Position numbers and translations under genes: made by a program. From the NCBI GenBank assembly GCA_050949885.1, contig JBMNGO010000002.1, positions 124,001 through 188,000 of the forward strand: DNA of 64,000 nt, given 5' to 3'. This document shows, piece after piece, positions 34,047-42,429 of this stretch. This DNA is from JBMNGO01 sp050949885. GTDB lineage: Bacteria > Bacillota > Syntrophomonadia > Syntrophomonadales > Syntrophomonadaceae. Each line of letters begins with the position of its first letter. The stretch's first letter is position 1. The notes under the pieces were generated by a model. It did no database searches. It saw nothing but the letters and a program-made list of their open reading frames with translations, and was not told the origin of the DNA.

Positions 34047-35177
34047 TTATTCCCTGTAATTGGAGAGTAAAACCTGCTCATAAACCTGTTCAACCTGGCG
34101 GGCCATATTTTCCATGGTGAATTGGCTCACTTTCTCTCTGCCTTTGAGTGCTATTTCTGCCGCCAAGCCGGGATTTTGCAGCAATCTGGACAAAGCCTGA
34201 GCCAGTGCCTGATGATCCCTGGGAGGAACTAACAACCCGTCCACCCCGTCCTCAATTATCTCTGGAATTCCTCCAATTTTGCTGGCAACTACCGGAACCC
34301 CAAAGTACATGGCTTCAAGTATTACCAGCCCCAGCCCCTCCATTATGGAGGGAACACACAGAATATCTGACACAGCGTATATGTCTTCGACGGACTCATA
34401 ATAACCGGTCATTACTACTGAATCCTGCAGCCCCAACCGGGCAATCATTTTCTCAATAGGTTTTCTATGTACTCCTTCGCCCACCAATAGGAACTGAGGA
34501 TTTAACCCGTTATCCCTCATCTCTTGGGCTGCCTCTAACAGGAATTGATGGCCCTTTACAGGATGAAGGCGGGCAATCATGCTTATGGTAGGCCAATCGG
34601 GTTTTAATCCCAGCATTTCCTTTATATGTTCCGGGCTACCGGCAGCTTTGAACCTAGTAGTATCCAGACCATTATGGATTACTGATATTTTGTCCCTGGG
34701 AACACCCATCCGCCCTATTTCTTCCTGAATAATTCCGGAAATAGCAATAAATTGATGGGTATATGAGTTGGTCAGCATGGTCAGATACTTGGCCAGCAAG
34801 GCCTTTAAATAGGAGTCATAATCATAACGCAAAACGCTGTGGAATGTGGTAACTACCGGGATTTTTTCCCTTTTTGCTGCAATGCGGCCTACCAGATTGG
34901 CTCTGACGCCGTGGGTATGAACTAGTTTAATATCATGGGCCCACAAAAATTCCCGTACCGGGGTAACAGTGGCCAGATCCAGCCGATTGCGCATGGGAAT
35001 TTGTACAGAAAAAAAACCTTCCTTTTCTGCAAGAAATGAAAAAGGACCCTCACATAGGCACAAGAGACATGGCTCGTATTTTTCCGGGTTTAGAAGCTTC
35101 ATAAGGGTTAAGACCAGTTCTTCTGCTCCTCCAACTTCTCCGCCCCCGATGACATGAAGAACTCTTGTCTTAGCCAT
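34047..35177 (-). CDS. GT4-family glycosyltransferase
   Basis: The 376-residue retaining glycosyltransferase has a GT-B fold. Acceptor-side signature VIGGGEVGGAEELVLTL lies at the N-terminus. The donor domain has MIARLHPVKGHQFLLEA and the E-x7-E motif (EGLGLVILEAM), followed by SKIGGIPEIIEDGVDGLLV. No signal or membrane helix is seen, so it acts at the inner membrane face. The start overlaps the stop of the Wzy-like gene by 8 nt, indicating coupling. It probably extends the lipid-linked glycan started by the TagO-like enzyme. Confidence 0.93.
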   Translation of the reverse strand: MAKTRVLHVIGGGEVGGAEELVLTLMKLLNPEKYEPCLLCLCEGPFSFLAEKEGFFSVQIPMRNRLDLATVTPVREFLWAHDIKLVHTHGVRANLVGRIAAKREKIPVVTTFHSVLRYDYDSYLKALLAKYLTMLTNSYTHQFIAISGIIQEEIGRMGVPRDKISVIHNGLDTTRFKAAGSPEHIKEMLGLKPDWPTISMIARLHPVKGHQFLLEAAQEMRDNGLNPQFLLVGEGVHRKPIEKMIARLGLQDSVVMTGYYESVEDIYAVSDILCVPSIMEGLGLVILEAMYFGVPVVASKIGGIPEIIEDGVDGLLVPPRDHQALAQALSRLLQNPGLAAEIALKGREKVSQFTMENMARQVEQVYEQVLLSNYRE

Positions 35178-36417
35178 AACTTTTTACCTCCGCTATTTCC
35201 TGCTTTAACTCAGGGATAGCAACCAGGATGCCGGCAAAAAACCAAAAATACGTTGCCATCAGAGGAAACTCAAACATGTTTTCAACCATGTTATGGCCCA
35301 AAACCGCTACCAGACCTACAAAGATGCCGGTTCCCAATACTGCTGTATAACGGTCCCTGGCCAGGGATATGGCTCTTTTGCCCACCCGAAGGACTGAAAA
35401 GACCAGGTAGAGAAAAGCAGCCAGGCCAATAATACCCATCTCGGTAAGTATTTTTAAATAGAAATTATCCACGCTATAGGCCGCATCGGGGTAGTTGGCA
35501 ATAGCCACACCGCCGCCAAACTTTCCCAGACCCAAGCCAGCCATAGGTGCCCCCTCCCAATAATCCACCGCCTGAGACCAGCGGGCAATTCGGCCTCCCT
35601 GTTCACTGGAGGCTATATATTCCGGGCTGAGCATGTAAGCCACCCGGTTATACACTGACGGAACAGCTACCGGTGTTATAAGGGCCAGAATGATTAATAA
35701 GGCAATTATTCGTTTGTCCAGCCACAATCCCAGTAGAATAAAAGCAAAAAAGAAAACCAGCCAGGCTCCCCGTGAAAGGGTAAAGATCAAACAGAGCAGG
35801 GAGATACCTGTAAGTCCCAGGTAAATCCGTTTTTTCAGCCAGTGCCGGGCCGCCATAAAAGAGGCGAAGCTGATACTTATCTGCATTATGAGAAAACTGC
35901 CCAGTACATTGGGACTGCCGATAAAGGAAAAAGCCCGGGAGCGAACACTGCCTTCCGCCCGGTCAACCCAGGTAGAAGGGATCTCAGCCCCGGTTATATA
36001 CTGATATATCCCGTAAAGTGCCACTATCAGTCCTACAGCCAGAAAAATGTCGCAGATCTTTTTGACCTGCTGTGAAGTGCTCACCAGGTTTAAGGCCAGG
36101 AAAAACCAGAAGGTATATTGGATCAGGGCCCGCAGCTCAACAACTGCAACCTGTATTTCTCCCCCTTTAACAAAGAAGACGAATAGAACAGCAACGTAAA
36201 AAATAATAAGGGGTAAAACCAGACTGCTGGCCAGGGGTTTCTCCCCAGTTTGAGCAATCTTGATTACCCACACCGAAACCAGCATAATGAACAACAGCTC
36301 ATCCCAAAGGGAGGCCATAAAGCCGAAGCCGGAGTTTCTGAGGTAATAATCAACCAGCACGTATCCTGGAACTATGTATAACAGCCAGTTGTTTACAGAC
36401 TTAATTAAGCCTTGCAT
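35170..36417 (-). CDS. O-antigen ligase/polymerase-like membrane protein (Wzy_C type)
   Basis: The 415-residue protein has roughly ten to twelve membrane helices. It has the Wzy_C/O-antigen-ligase pattern: a large extracytoplasmic loop (about 240-300) with Arg/Tyr-rich ends, LGLGKFGGGV, and YSVDNFYLKILTEMGIIG just after it. Such proteins polymerise or ligate glycan repeats on the outer membrane face. It overlaps the next glycosyltransferase. In an organism with csaB and LCP genes, polymerisation of a wall polysaccharide is the natural guess. Confidence 0.85.
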   Translation of the reverse strand: MQGLIKSVNNWLLYIVPGYVLVDYYLRNSGFGFMASLWDELLFIMLVSVWVIKIAQTGEKPLASSLVLPLIIFYVAVLFVFFVKGGEIQVAVVELRALIQYTFWFFLALNLVSTSQQVKKICDIFLAVGLIVALYGIYQYITGAEIPSTWVDRAEGSVRSRAFSFIGSPNVLGSFLIMQISISFASFMAARHWLKKRIYLGLTGISLLCLIFTLSRGAWLVFFFAFILLGLWLDKRIIALLIILALITPVAVPSVYNRVAYMLSPEYIASSEQGGRIARWSQAVDYWEGAPMAGLGLGKFGGGVAIANYPDAAYSVDNFYLKILTEMGIIGLAAFLYLVFSVLRVGKRAISLARDRYTAVLGTGIFVGLVAVLGHNMVENMFEFPLMATYFWFFAGILVAIPELKQEIAEVKSYG

Positions 36418-36429
36418 AATCTCAATCCT

Positions 36430-36888
36430 TCAGTCAGTTCTATTCCACCAGTTAATGGTTTTCATTATCAGGCTATGGCGAAGATATTGTCTATACCTTC
36501 TTTCCGCCAGAATTAGTAAACCCAAAACCACCAGGAGCAAATCATTAACTACCGGCTGTCCTTGAAGAACGTCGAAGACCAGGGTTAATGAAAAAATGGC
36601 CATAATAAAGCCTCCGAGGGTTTTTAGCGGCTCCCTGGCCAAAACACTGCCTCTTTGCCAAGCCATGACCAGCTTGCCTATACTGTGCAGGAGGATCACG
36701 ACTCTGGATACCATGCGCTCTATCAAACGAAATGTTATGGAGTTTTCATAAAAACTGCTCTTCTCCGGTGCTGCCACCAACCAGCCAAAAATCCAACTTC
36801 CCGCCAGGCACCGGTAGCAGATGCTATTTTTTAGTACTTGCACGTTAACCCCCACTTTAGCGAAGCCAGTATTAACATAGATGGCCAT
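36430..36888 (-). CDS. Membrane protein of unknown function in the glycan cluster
   Basis: The product is up to 152 residues; I do not recognise it. It is basic, with a weak hydrophobic segment near residues 27-42 and two stronger membrane helices near 90-108 and 113-127, ending in a basic tail. The ATG 36888 lacks a clear Shine-Dalgarno. GTG 36843 has GGGGG 5 nt upstream and would give 137 residues. It lies between a DUF4330-like gene (8 nt) and the Wzy-like gene (12 nt), so it belongs to the same operon. Confidence 0.65.
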   Translation of the reverse strand: MAIYVNTGFAKVGVNVQVLKNSICYRCLAGSWIFGWLVAAPEKSSFYENSITFRLIERMVSRVVILLHSIGKLVMAWQRGSVLAREPLKTLGGFIMAIFSLTLVFDVLQGQPVVNDLLLVVLGLLILAERRYRQYLRHSLIMKTINWWNRTD

Positions 36889-36896
36889 AAACTTGG

Positions 36897-37370
36897 TTAC
36901 TTGACTACAACCTCCAGGATTTCCCCTTGCGCTTCAAAGAACTGAGTTTTTACTATGTATTTATCCAACCCGGCCCTGATTTGCTGTCCAGCCAAATATA
37001 ACTCCCCGCCGGTATTGGCAATAGGCCCTTCTATGGTAAGGTATACATCCTGCCTAAATGGATGCTTCTGCAGAATTATCTGCCCTTTTGCATCAGAAGC
37101 CGTATCATTAGCAGGTTCAACACGTATTTCCTTGATAAATACCGGTTGAATCTGTCCCCGGGCCAGCAATTGGTCACCCTCATGAATTTGCCGGGCTACT
37201 TCAGGGCGCAGATAAGGACAGATTACTTTAATAGTGGCCGTATTTACCGCAGTATCTGCCGGTGCTCTTTTGGACCAAAAATAACCACCGGCCAAAACCA
37301 AAATTAATAAAACCACTGCCAGATCAACTATATTTATTAAGCCAAATAGTCTTCCTTTCTCATCCAGCAC
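36897..37370 (-). CDS. DUF4330-like membrane-anchored protein
   Basis: The product has 157 residues and begins MLDEKGRLFGLINIVDLAVV, the signature start of DUF4330 proteins. One membrane helix (about 12-30) is followed by an extracytoplasmic beta-rich domain. The function of the family is unknown; it is often found in polysaccharide or exopolymer clusters. The start is GTG 37370 with GGAGG 7 nt upstream. It is the first gene of the glycan operon and has a good promoter. Confidence 0.82.
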   Translation of the reverse strand: MLDEKGRLFGLINIVDLAVVLLILVLAGGYFWSKRAPADTAVNTATIKVICPYLRPEVARQIHEGDQLLARGQIQPVFIKEIRVEPANDTASDAKGQIILQKHPFRQDVYLTIEGPIANTGGELYLAGQQIRAGLDKYIVKTQFFEAQGEILEVVVK

Positions 37371-37437
37371 AATAACTCCTCCTTAAGGAATTCAATCCTA
37401 AATTGCGGAAAGCATTTCTTATACTGTTTTCCTTAGT

Positions 37438-37466
37438 ATAATATAGCAAATCTGTTCCAGTAGCAA
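37438..37466 (-). promoter_or_regulatory. Sigma-A promoter of the glycan operon
   Basis: On the minus strand TTGCTA (37461-37466), a 17-nt spacer and TATTAT (37438-37443) lie 67 nt before the GTG start. Confidence 0.65.
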
Positions 37467-37522
37467 GGGGAAGAACCAGGGGGGGCGGTTCTTACGGTGG
37501 GATTCAAAGGGTTCGAGGAGGG

Positions 37523-37711
37523 CTGACAGGGGACGCCAGACTGTGTGAAAAGTCAAAAAATTATGAAGTCAATTTACTTAAGGTGGAGAGAGACTATAAA
37601 AAATCAGAGGGTTTTTAAGGCTAATACCTAAACACACCAGTTATAAAACCCTAAGCTGGACGAACAAATTTGGGAAAATAGTTTTTACACAGCCTGCCGT
37701 CCCCCTGTCAG
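37523..37711 (+). mobile_element. MITE copy 1 (~189 bp, non-coding)
   Basis: The element has terminal inverted repeats of about 28 nt, CTGACAGGGG-ACGCCAGACTGTG at left and the complement of CTGACAGGGGGACGGCAGGC then TGTGTAAAA at right. It has no ORF. Outside, GAGGA-GGG and CCCGTCCTC extend the inverted match a few more bases. The interior matches the copy at 48415-48605 (inverted) at nearly nine of ten positions. Ends of the CTGTGTAAAA type resemble IS256-like transposons, so mobilisation in trans is inferred. It starts about 25 nt beyond the lysS stop. A REP-like fragment (GGGGGGCGGTTCTT) lies just to its left. Confidence 0.82.
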
Positions 37712-37735
37712 ACCCGTCCTCACCTGTCCATTAAG

Positions 37736-39211
37736 CTAGTCTCGGGGACGCAGGGTGGGAAACAGGATTACATCACGGATTGAAGGAGAGCCGGTTAATA
37801 GCATAACCAGTCGGTCAATCCCTATTCCCAGACCGCCGGTGGGGGGCATACCATGTTCCAAGGCATTCAGGTAATCCTCGTCCATCATATGGGCTTCGGC
37901 ATCTCCACCTTTTCTTTTTTCCATCTGCCTCATAAAGCGCTGGCGCTGGTCTAGGGGATCATTCAGTTCGGAGAAAGCATTGGCTATTTCCCGCTGCATT
38001 ATGAACACTTCAAAACGATCAGTGAGTTCAGGTCTTTCTGCATTCCTTTTGGCCAATGGGGAAACCTCCACCGGATGCCCGTAAACAAAGGTAGGTTGAA
38101 TGAGCTTGTCCTCTACAAACTCCTCAAAAACGCTGTTGATAATTTCTCCCCGGCTAGCCGAGGGGGGTACTTCCAAATGCAATTCCCGGGCCTTTTCCCG
38201 GCATTCAGCATCGGTGGTAATCTTCATGAAATCTACCCCGGCATATTTGTTGATAGCATCCAGCATGGTAATTCTCTGCCAGGGTGGTGTAAAGTCTATT
38301 ATTTGTCCATCGAATTCCACTTGCAGGGTTCCATTTACCTTCATCATTACGGTGGAGATCATATCTTCGGCCAGATCCATCATTACCTCATAATCCGCAT
38401 AGGCTTGGTAAAGCTCCAGCATGGTAAATTCCGGGTTGTGTTTGGTGGAAATGCCCTCATTGCGGAAATTGCGATTGATCTCATATACCTTTTCCAGTCC
38501 CCCTACAATCAGTCTTTTCAGGTATAATTCCGGGGCTATGCGCAAATACAATTCCATGTCCAAGGCATTGTGGTGAGTAATAAAGGGCCTGGCTGTAGCC
38601 CCCCCCGGGATGGGCTGCATCATTGGTGTCTCTACTTCCAAAAAACCTTTGCTATCAAGGTATTTCCTGATTTCTTTTATTATATTGCTCCTTTTTATAA
38701 AGACTTGTTTTACTTGGGGATTGACTATGAGATCTATGTATCTCTGGCGGTACCTTAATTCTACATCCTTTAAGCCATGCCATTTTTCCGGCAGTGGGTT
38801 TAACGACTTGGCCAAGTATTCCAAATAATAGACGTGGACGCTAATCTCGCCTTTCTGGGTCTTAAAGACTTTACCCTCAATGCCTAATAAGTCACCAAGA
38901 TCAAGCTTTTTAAATAATTCATAATTTTCTTCCCCCAGGTCATCATGGCGAAAATATAATTGGATATTGCCGGATAGATCCTGCAGGTTGGCAAACCCTG
39001 CTTTGCCGTGCCTTCTTTTAGCCATTATCCGGCCGGCTATTCTCACCGACTGCCCTTCCAATTGGTCAAAGTTTGCTTTAATATCCTGCGTTTCGGCATT
39101 GCGGTCAAACCTTTTGCCAAAAGGGTCAATGCCCATTTCCTGCAACTCAGCCAGTTTTTCCAGGCGTACTTGCTTAAGTTGGTTTATGTCCAGGTAGTCA
39201 TTCTGTGGCAC
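37736..39211 (-). CDS. lysS: Lysyl-tRNA synthetase, class II
   Basis: It charges tRNA-Lys. The product has 491 residues: an N-terminal OB-fold anticodon-binding domain (about 55-160) and a class II catalytic core with RYRQRYIDLI (motif 1 region), FRNEGISTKHNPEFTMLE (motif 2) and GLGIGIDRLVM (motif 3). Signature PPTGGLG is complete. The start is GTG 39211, 8 nt behind GAGGTG. It lies 29 nt downstream of greA, the common Firmicute arrangement. Confidence 0.97.
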   Translation of the reverse strand: MPQNDYLDINQLKQVRLEKLAELQEMGIDPFGKRFDRNAETQDIKANFDQLEGQSVRIAGRIMAKRRHGKAGFANLQDLSGNIQLYFRHDDLGEENYELFKKLDLGDLLGIEGKVFKTQKGEISVHVYYLEYLAKSLNPLPEKWHGLKDVELRYRQRYIDLIVNPQVKQVFIKRSNIIKEIRKYLDSKGFLEVETPMMQPIPGGATARPFITHHNALDMELYLRIAPELYLKRLIVGGLEKVYEINRNFRNEGISTKHNPEFTMLELYQAYADYEVMMDLAEDMISTVMMKVNGTLQVEFDGQIIDFTPPWQRITMLDAINKYAGVDFMKITTDAECREKARELHLEVPPSASRGEIINSVFEEFVEDKLIQPTFVYGHPVEVSPLAKRNAERPELTDRFEVFIMQREIANAFSELNDPLDQRQRFMRQMEKRKGGDAEAHMMDEDYLNALEHGMPPTGGLGIGIDRLVMLLTGSPSIRDVILFPTLRPRD

Positions 39212-39240
39212 TGGCTTTACACCTCAATCTATCAAGAAAT

Positions 39241-39720
39241 TTATCTTTGTACATCGACAATTTTATATTGTATAATACCTGCCGGAGCTTCCACTTCTAC
39301 TAATGATCCAACCTTCTTGCCAATAATGGCCACCCCTACCGGGGATTCATCAGATATTTTGCCATCACGCAGCTTTGATTCAACAGAAGATACAATAGTT
39401 ACGTTTACTTCCCGGCCTGACTTCATTTCTTTTAAGGTAACCTTGGAACCTAGGGATACCACATCGGTACGAATTTCTTCTTCTTCCATCAGACGGGCAT
39501 TTTTTAAGGTCTTTTCCAGACTAATTATCCTGCCCTCTATAAATGCCTGTTCGTTTTTTGCATCCTCATATTCGGAGTTTTCCGTAATATCACCGAAGGC
39601 GATGGCTTGCTTGATTCTTTCCGCTACTTCTTCACGTCTGACTGATTTTAAGTATTCAAGCTCAGCCTCAAGTTTCTCTAATCCCTCTTTAGTTAAGATT
39701 ACCTCTTTAATTCCCACCAT
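39241..39720 (-). CDS. greA: Transcription elongation factor GreA
   Basis: GreA rescues backtracked RNA polymerase by stimulating transcript cleavage. The product has 159 residues with an N-terminal coiled coil whose tip has the acidic GDITENSEYEDAK (Asp and Glu for Mg2+ in the polymerase channel). The FKBP-like C-terminal domain ends with the usual SPVGVAIIGKKVG. The ATG is 7 nt behind GGAG. It leads an operon with lysS. Confidence 0.97.
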   Translation of the reverse strand: MVGIKEVILTKEGLEKLEAELEYLKSVRREEVAERIKQAIAFGDITENSEYEDAKNEQAFIEGRIISLEKTLKNARLMEEEEIRTDVVSLGSKVTLKEMKSGREVNVTIVSSVESKLRDGKISDESPVGVAIIGKKVGSLVEVEAPAGIIQYKIVDVQR

Positions 39721-39746
39721 ACGATCGCTCCTTAATTACAATAGTT

Positions 39747-39776
39747 AGTATAGTGTATAACACTATGCTTTAGTAA
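39747..39776 (-). promoter_or_regulatory. Promoter of greA–lysS with overlapping palindrome
   Basis: TTACTA (39771-39776), an 18-nt spacer and TATACT (39747-39752) are seen on the minus strand. The 17-bp palindrome ATAGTGT-ATA-ACACTAT (39750-39766) overlaps the -10 and spacer and could be an operator. No regulator is known to me for it. Confidence 0.55.
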
Positions 39777-39819
39777 GAATAATTTTTTTCATTATAGATC
39801 CTTCCTTACTTATAACAAT

Positions 39820-39842
39820 CCAATGACATCGTTTGCCATTGG
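39820..39842 (-). terminator. Possible terminator after the gene ending at 39975
   Basis: A 9-bp stem (CCAATGGCA / TGTCATTGG with one G-U pair on the minus strand) is followed by ATTGTTAT. It lies about 130 nt after the stop, so its assignment is uncertain. The rest of 39843-39974 shows nothing else I can support. Confidence 0.4.
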
Positions 39843-39974
39843 AGTCAATAAGGGCTAATTTGGTTAGTGTCCATGGGAATACCACGGCTTCTGTGTTACC
39901 AGGCTAGTCATTCCGCATGCTAAAGGCAAAAATATATCTAACACTCGGTTTTCCTTTATGGTATTATATGAACC

Positions 39975-40868
39975 TCATATTCCCTTGTCAAGAAACTGCT
40001 CCCATAAGCCCAATTGTTCCCCCAGTTCTCTTAAATATAAGAAGCTGTAGTTATCCATTTCCAGTTCGGCATTTCTCTTAATTAATCCTCCTTTTGACAA
40101 AATACAACTTTCCAAAACCGGCGCCAGGGTATAAATACTGGCATCCAGACCATTGCGCAAAAACCGGTTTTCCAGCTCTGGGGCCAGATTTCTGCTATTA
40201 TCATATAAACTTAAAAACCAGGCATCTGGAGCTACCAGGCTGAACCGCTGATAATATTCGTCAAAAACTACTACCAAGTCTCCTTTCCCCCATTGGGAAG
40301 GATTAATCATACTGGTGCTAACTGCTAACCCCTTTTCATAAAGCAGCCGATGCGCCAATACTTCGTATCGGGATGGATGGAATCCCTGCAATGATACCGG
40401 TACTCCATAACTGGCAGTGTCTTCAATAAAGTCCGTCAGATCCCGGATATTGCCTGTAATTATTATTTTATCGGCCCCTCTGGTACCTAACCAGTGTTTG
40501 ATCAAGGCCGAAGCCAGTGCTTTGATAAATTTGTCGCCGAAAACATAAGGATAAGCATATTTTCCGTCCATAAAGTACTTTTTTAGCCGGCGATCAACAG
40601 CCAGATATTGTAAATGATACCTGTCCGCCAAATTAATGGTTTTCTGAAAAAGCAATTCTCTTTTGTTATTGTCTAATGTTTTGATATTTTGTGGACCTAG
40701 AGGCAGTTTTATGTTGCTTCCTTTGGCTTTTAACCCGGGCAGCTCTATCAAGCTGTGCAGCCGGGGAACAAATAGAAAAGGGGCCAGCCTGTCCAGAAAG
40801 AATTTTTCATAGGCTAACCCTCTTTTGTCAGCTGCTAAATTAAAAAAACCAAAATCTATATCATCCAT
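39975..40868 (-). CDS. Conserved protein of unknown function next to the dehydrogenase-like gene
   Basis: The product has about 297 residues, is soluble, and has no signal or membrane helix. I do not recognise a family. It has a Rossmann-like pattern in its middle (ADKIIITGNIRDLTDFIEDT) and an aromatic-rich C-terminal part (WFLSLYDN, YSFLYLRELGEQLGLWEQF). ATG 40868 lies 7 nt behind GGAG and overlaps the end of the upstream gene, so the two are coupled. Together with the two upstream genes it forms a set placed between dusB and greA. Confidence 0.7.
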   Translation of the reverse strand: MDDIDFGFFNLAADKRGLAYEKFFLDRLAPFLFVPRLHSLIELPGLKAKGSNIKLPLGPQNIKTLDNNKRELLFQKTINLADRYHLQYLAVDRRLKKYFMDGKYAYPYVFGDKFIKALASALIKHWLGTRGADKIIITGNIRDLTDFIEDTASYGVPVSLQGFHPSRYEVLAHRLLYEKGLAVSTSMINPSQWGKGDLVVVFDEYYQRFSLVAPDAWFLSLYDNSRNLAPELENRFLRNGLDASIYTLAPVLESCILSKGGLIKRNAELEMDNYSFLYLRELGEQLGLWEQFLDKGI

Positions 40869-41775
40869 TAAAGTTCTCCAGGTCAACTACGCCAGGTTTT
40901 AAGTCCAATTCATTCAGTATGGCATAATAGTCGGTGGATTTTATTTGGTCCAAGGGCCTATTCAGCAAGGCTACCATTAAAGCTTCAATCACATTGGTTC
41001 CAAAGGAACGCCCCCCCATGTTGGGCGTGGTGGTAATCACCTGCTTAATGCCGCGTTCTTTTAATAGCTTTAAGTCATCCTGGGTAGTAGTATTGGTAAT
41101 AATCACCTGTCCATCCAGCTTTTCCGGCAAGTAACGGCGAATGAAGTGGAAATCACCAGCTATTATCTCTGCATCATAATAATATTTCGCATGCCGTGGA
41201 ATTATGACATTCTGTTTGTCCCCAGTAGGATACAGTTTTTCAAAGGGCATTCTAACCACAAAAGGAGCTATGGTCCTGCCCACGTATTTCAGGGCTTTGA
41301 GGGAATGCAGGGGCAGAGGAATTCCTATAGTATAAATCAAATCCCCCAGGGTAAGCCGGGCGCCTAGTTCCTCAAAAGCCTCGGCCATGCCAAAGCGGTC
41401 TACTGCACAGACCATGAGAACTTTTTTGTTCTTTACATCAAGTATCCCTGATTGCTGAATATCCATAACGCATTTGCGTTCCAGGGTGTTTTTCAAACCA
41501 CTGCCATCCACCATGGGTGTTTTCTTGGCTTCCGCTATGAGCCTTTTAGCGTCTTTAATAGTGTACTGTTTTCCTGCAATATAAATATAAAGATCAATGC
41601 CCCCCATGCCAAAGGCATCAATTTTCCCATCAAGACTTCTGATTAAATCGATAGCCTTATCCCAATCACCATCAGTGCCGATCCTCTCAATGAGAAATTT
41701 TTCCCCCATAAAAGTCGTTTCAAAAGCATGATCCCTTTTGGACGACCCCAGGCTAACACTTACAACATGTTTCAA
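40861..41775 (-). CDS. 'Quinate 5-dehydrogenase'-like conserved protein
   Basis: The product has about 304 residues. Homologues in clostridia are usually labelled quinate 5-dehydrogenase, but I see no convincing evidence for that reaction. The N-terminus (KHVVSVSLGSSKRDH) and the motif GMGGIDLYIY are distinctive. KVLMVCAVDRFGMAEAFEEL may be a nucleotide-binding segment, and a C-terminal TTPNMGGRSFGTNV loop follows. TTG 41775 is preferred: AGGAGG-type sequence is 9 nt upstream, while the longer frame starts inside the preceding gene's end. No shikimate-pathway gene is near. It overlaps the next gene by 8 nt. Confidence 0.7.
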   Translation of the reverse strand: MKHVVSVSLGSSKRDHAFETTFMGEKFLIERIGTDGDWDKAIDLIRSLDGKIDAFGMGGIDLYIYIAGKQYTIKDAKRLIAEAKKTPMVDGSGLKNTLERKCVMDIQQSGILDVKNKKVLMVCAVDRFGMAEAFEELGARLTLGDLIYTIGIPLPLHSLKALKYVGRTIAPFVVRMPFEKLYPTGDKQNVIIPRHAKYYYDAEIIAGDFHFIRRYLPEKLDGQVIITNTTTQDDLKLLKERGIKQVITTTPNMGGRSFGTNVIEALMVALLNRPLDQIKSTDYYAILNELDLKPGVVDLENFNG

Positions 41776-41816
41776 CCCTAATAACCTCCTCCTGTACGGC
41801 TTCGGACGGCACATTT

Positions 41817-42347
41817 CTAGCGTGCAGCCTTTATTGAACGCAGTATTTTCTTTAATTCATCAGGGTCTACCCACTTATCTTCAGTAATGGGCGATGAACC
41901 AATTTCTATAGATACAATCTGGCCGTCCAGTATCCCTTCTAACAATTTAATCCTTTCATCAGAACCAATACAGATAACTGTATCAAAGGACCTTACCCTG
42001 GCGGTCAAGGCCATTATTTCATTTAAGAGCTCCTTTCCGCTCCGGTTATTGACAAAATTAAGCCTTTCCTCCTCGGTCAGCAAAAAGATAAACTCTACTC
42101 CTTCTTTTTCCAGCAGGTCACTTATTTCTTTTTTGTTAAGTATAGGAAATCCGACGCAGGCTACGGACTGCCCTTTGCGCAGCTCGCCCAAGCCTTCCAA
42201 ACGTGAAATAAAGGTGCGATCAATCCCTAAACGATCAGCCACCTCTTGCTGGGAAAACCCCCTCGATCTTAACAGAAGTGCCTTTTGCAGTTTTTTCTCT
42301 ATGGTCTGCCAGCTGATAATTTTATCCTGGATGCGGAAAAAATCCAT
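41817..42347 (-). CDS. HTH-domain (XRE-like) regulatory protein
   Basis: The product has about 176 residues. An N-terminal helix-turn-helix (about 27-60; GFSQQEVADRLGIDRTFISRLE) precedes an alpha/beta C-terminal domain (SVACVGFPI, FIFLLTEEER, DTVICIGSDERI) of unknown ligand. ATG 42347 is favoured by the purine-rich AAAGGAAATGAGAAAG; ATG 42356 lies too close to GGA. It precedes the dehydrogenase-like gene by about 40 nt and may regulate that set. Confidence 0.72.
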   Translation of the reverse strand: MDFFRIQDKIISWQTIEKKLQKALLLRSRGFSQQEVADRLGIDRTFISRLEGLGELRKGQSVACVGFPILNKKEISDLLEKEGVEFIFLLTEEERLNFVNNRSGKELLNEIMALTARVRSFDTVICIGSDERIKLLEGILDGQIVSIEIGSSPITEDKWVDPDELKKILRSIKAAR

Positions 42348-42429
42348 CTTTCTCATTTCCTTTGAGCACAATTTTGTACACAACTTTTTTCCAATTTTAT
42401 CACCAAACCTGTTTACAGACAACTTTCTT

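Noticed and set aside
38075..38527. Long plus-strand reading frames opposite lysS and opposite folP, atpB and ftsH
   Set aside because: They mirror real genes on the minus strand, lack ribosome-binding sites and show no protein-like composition.
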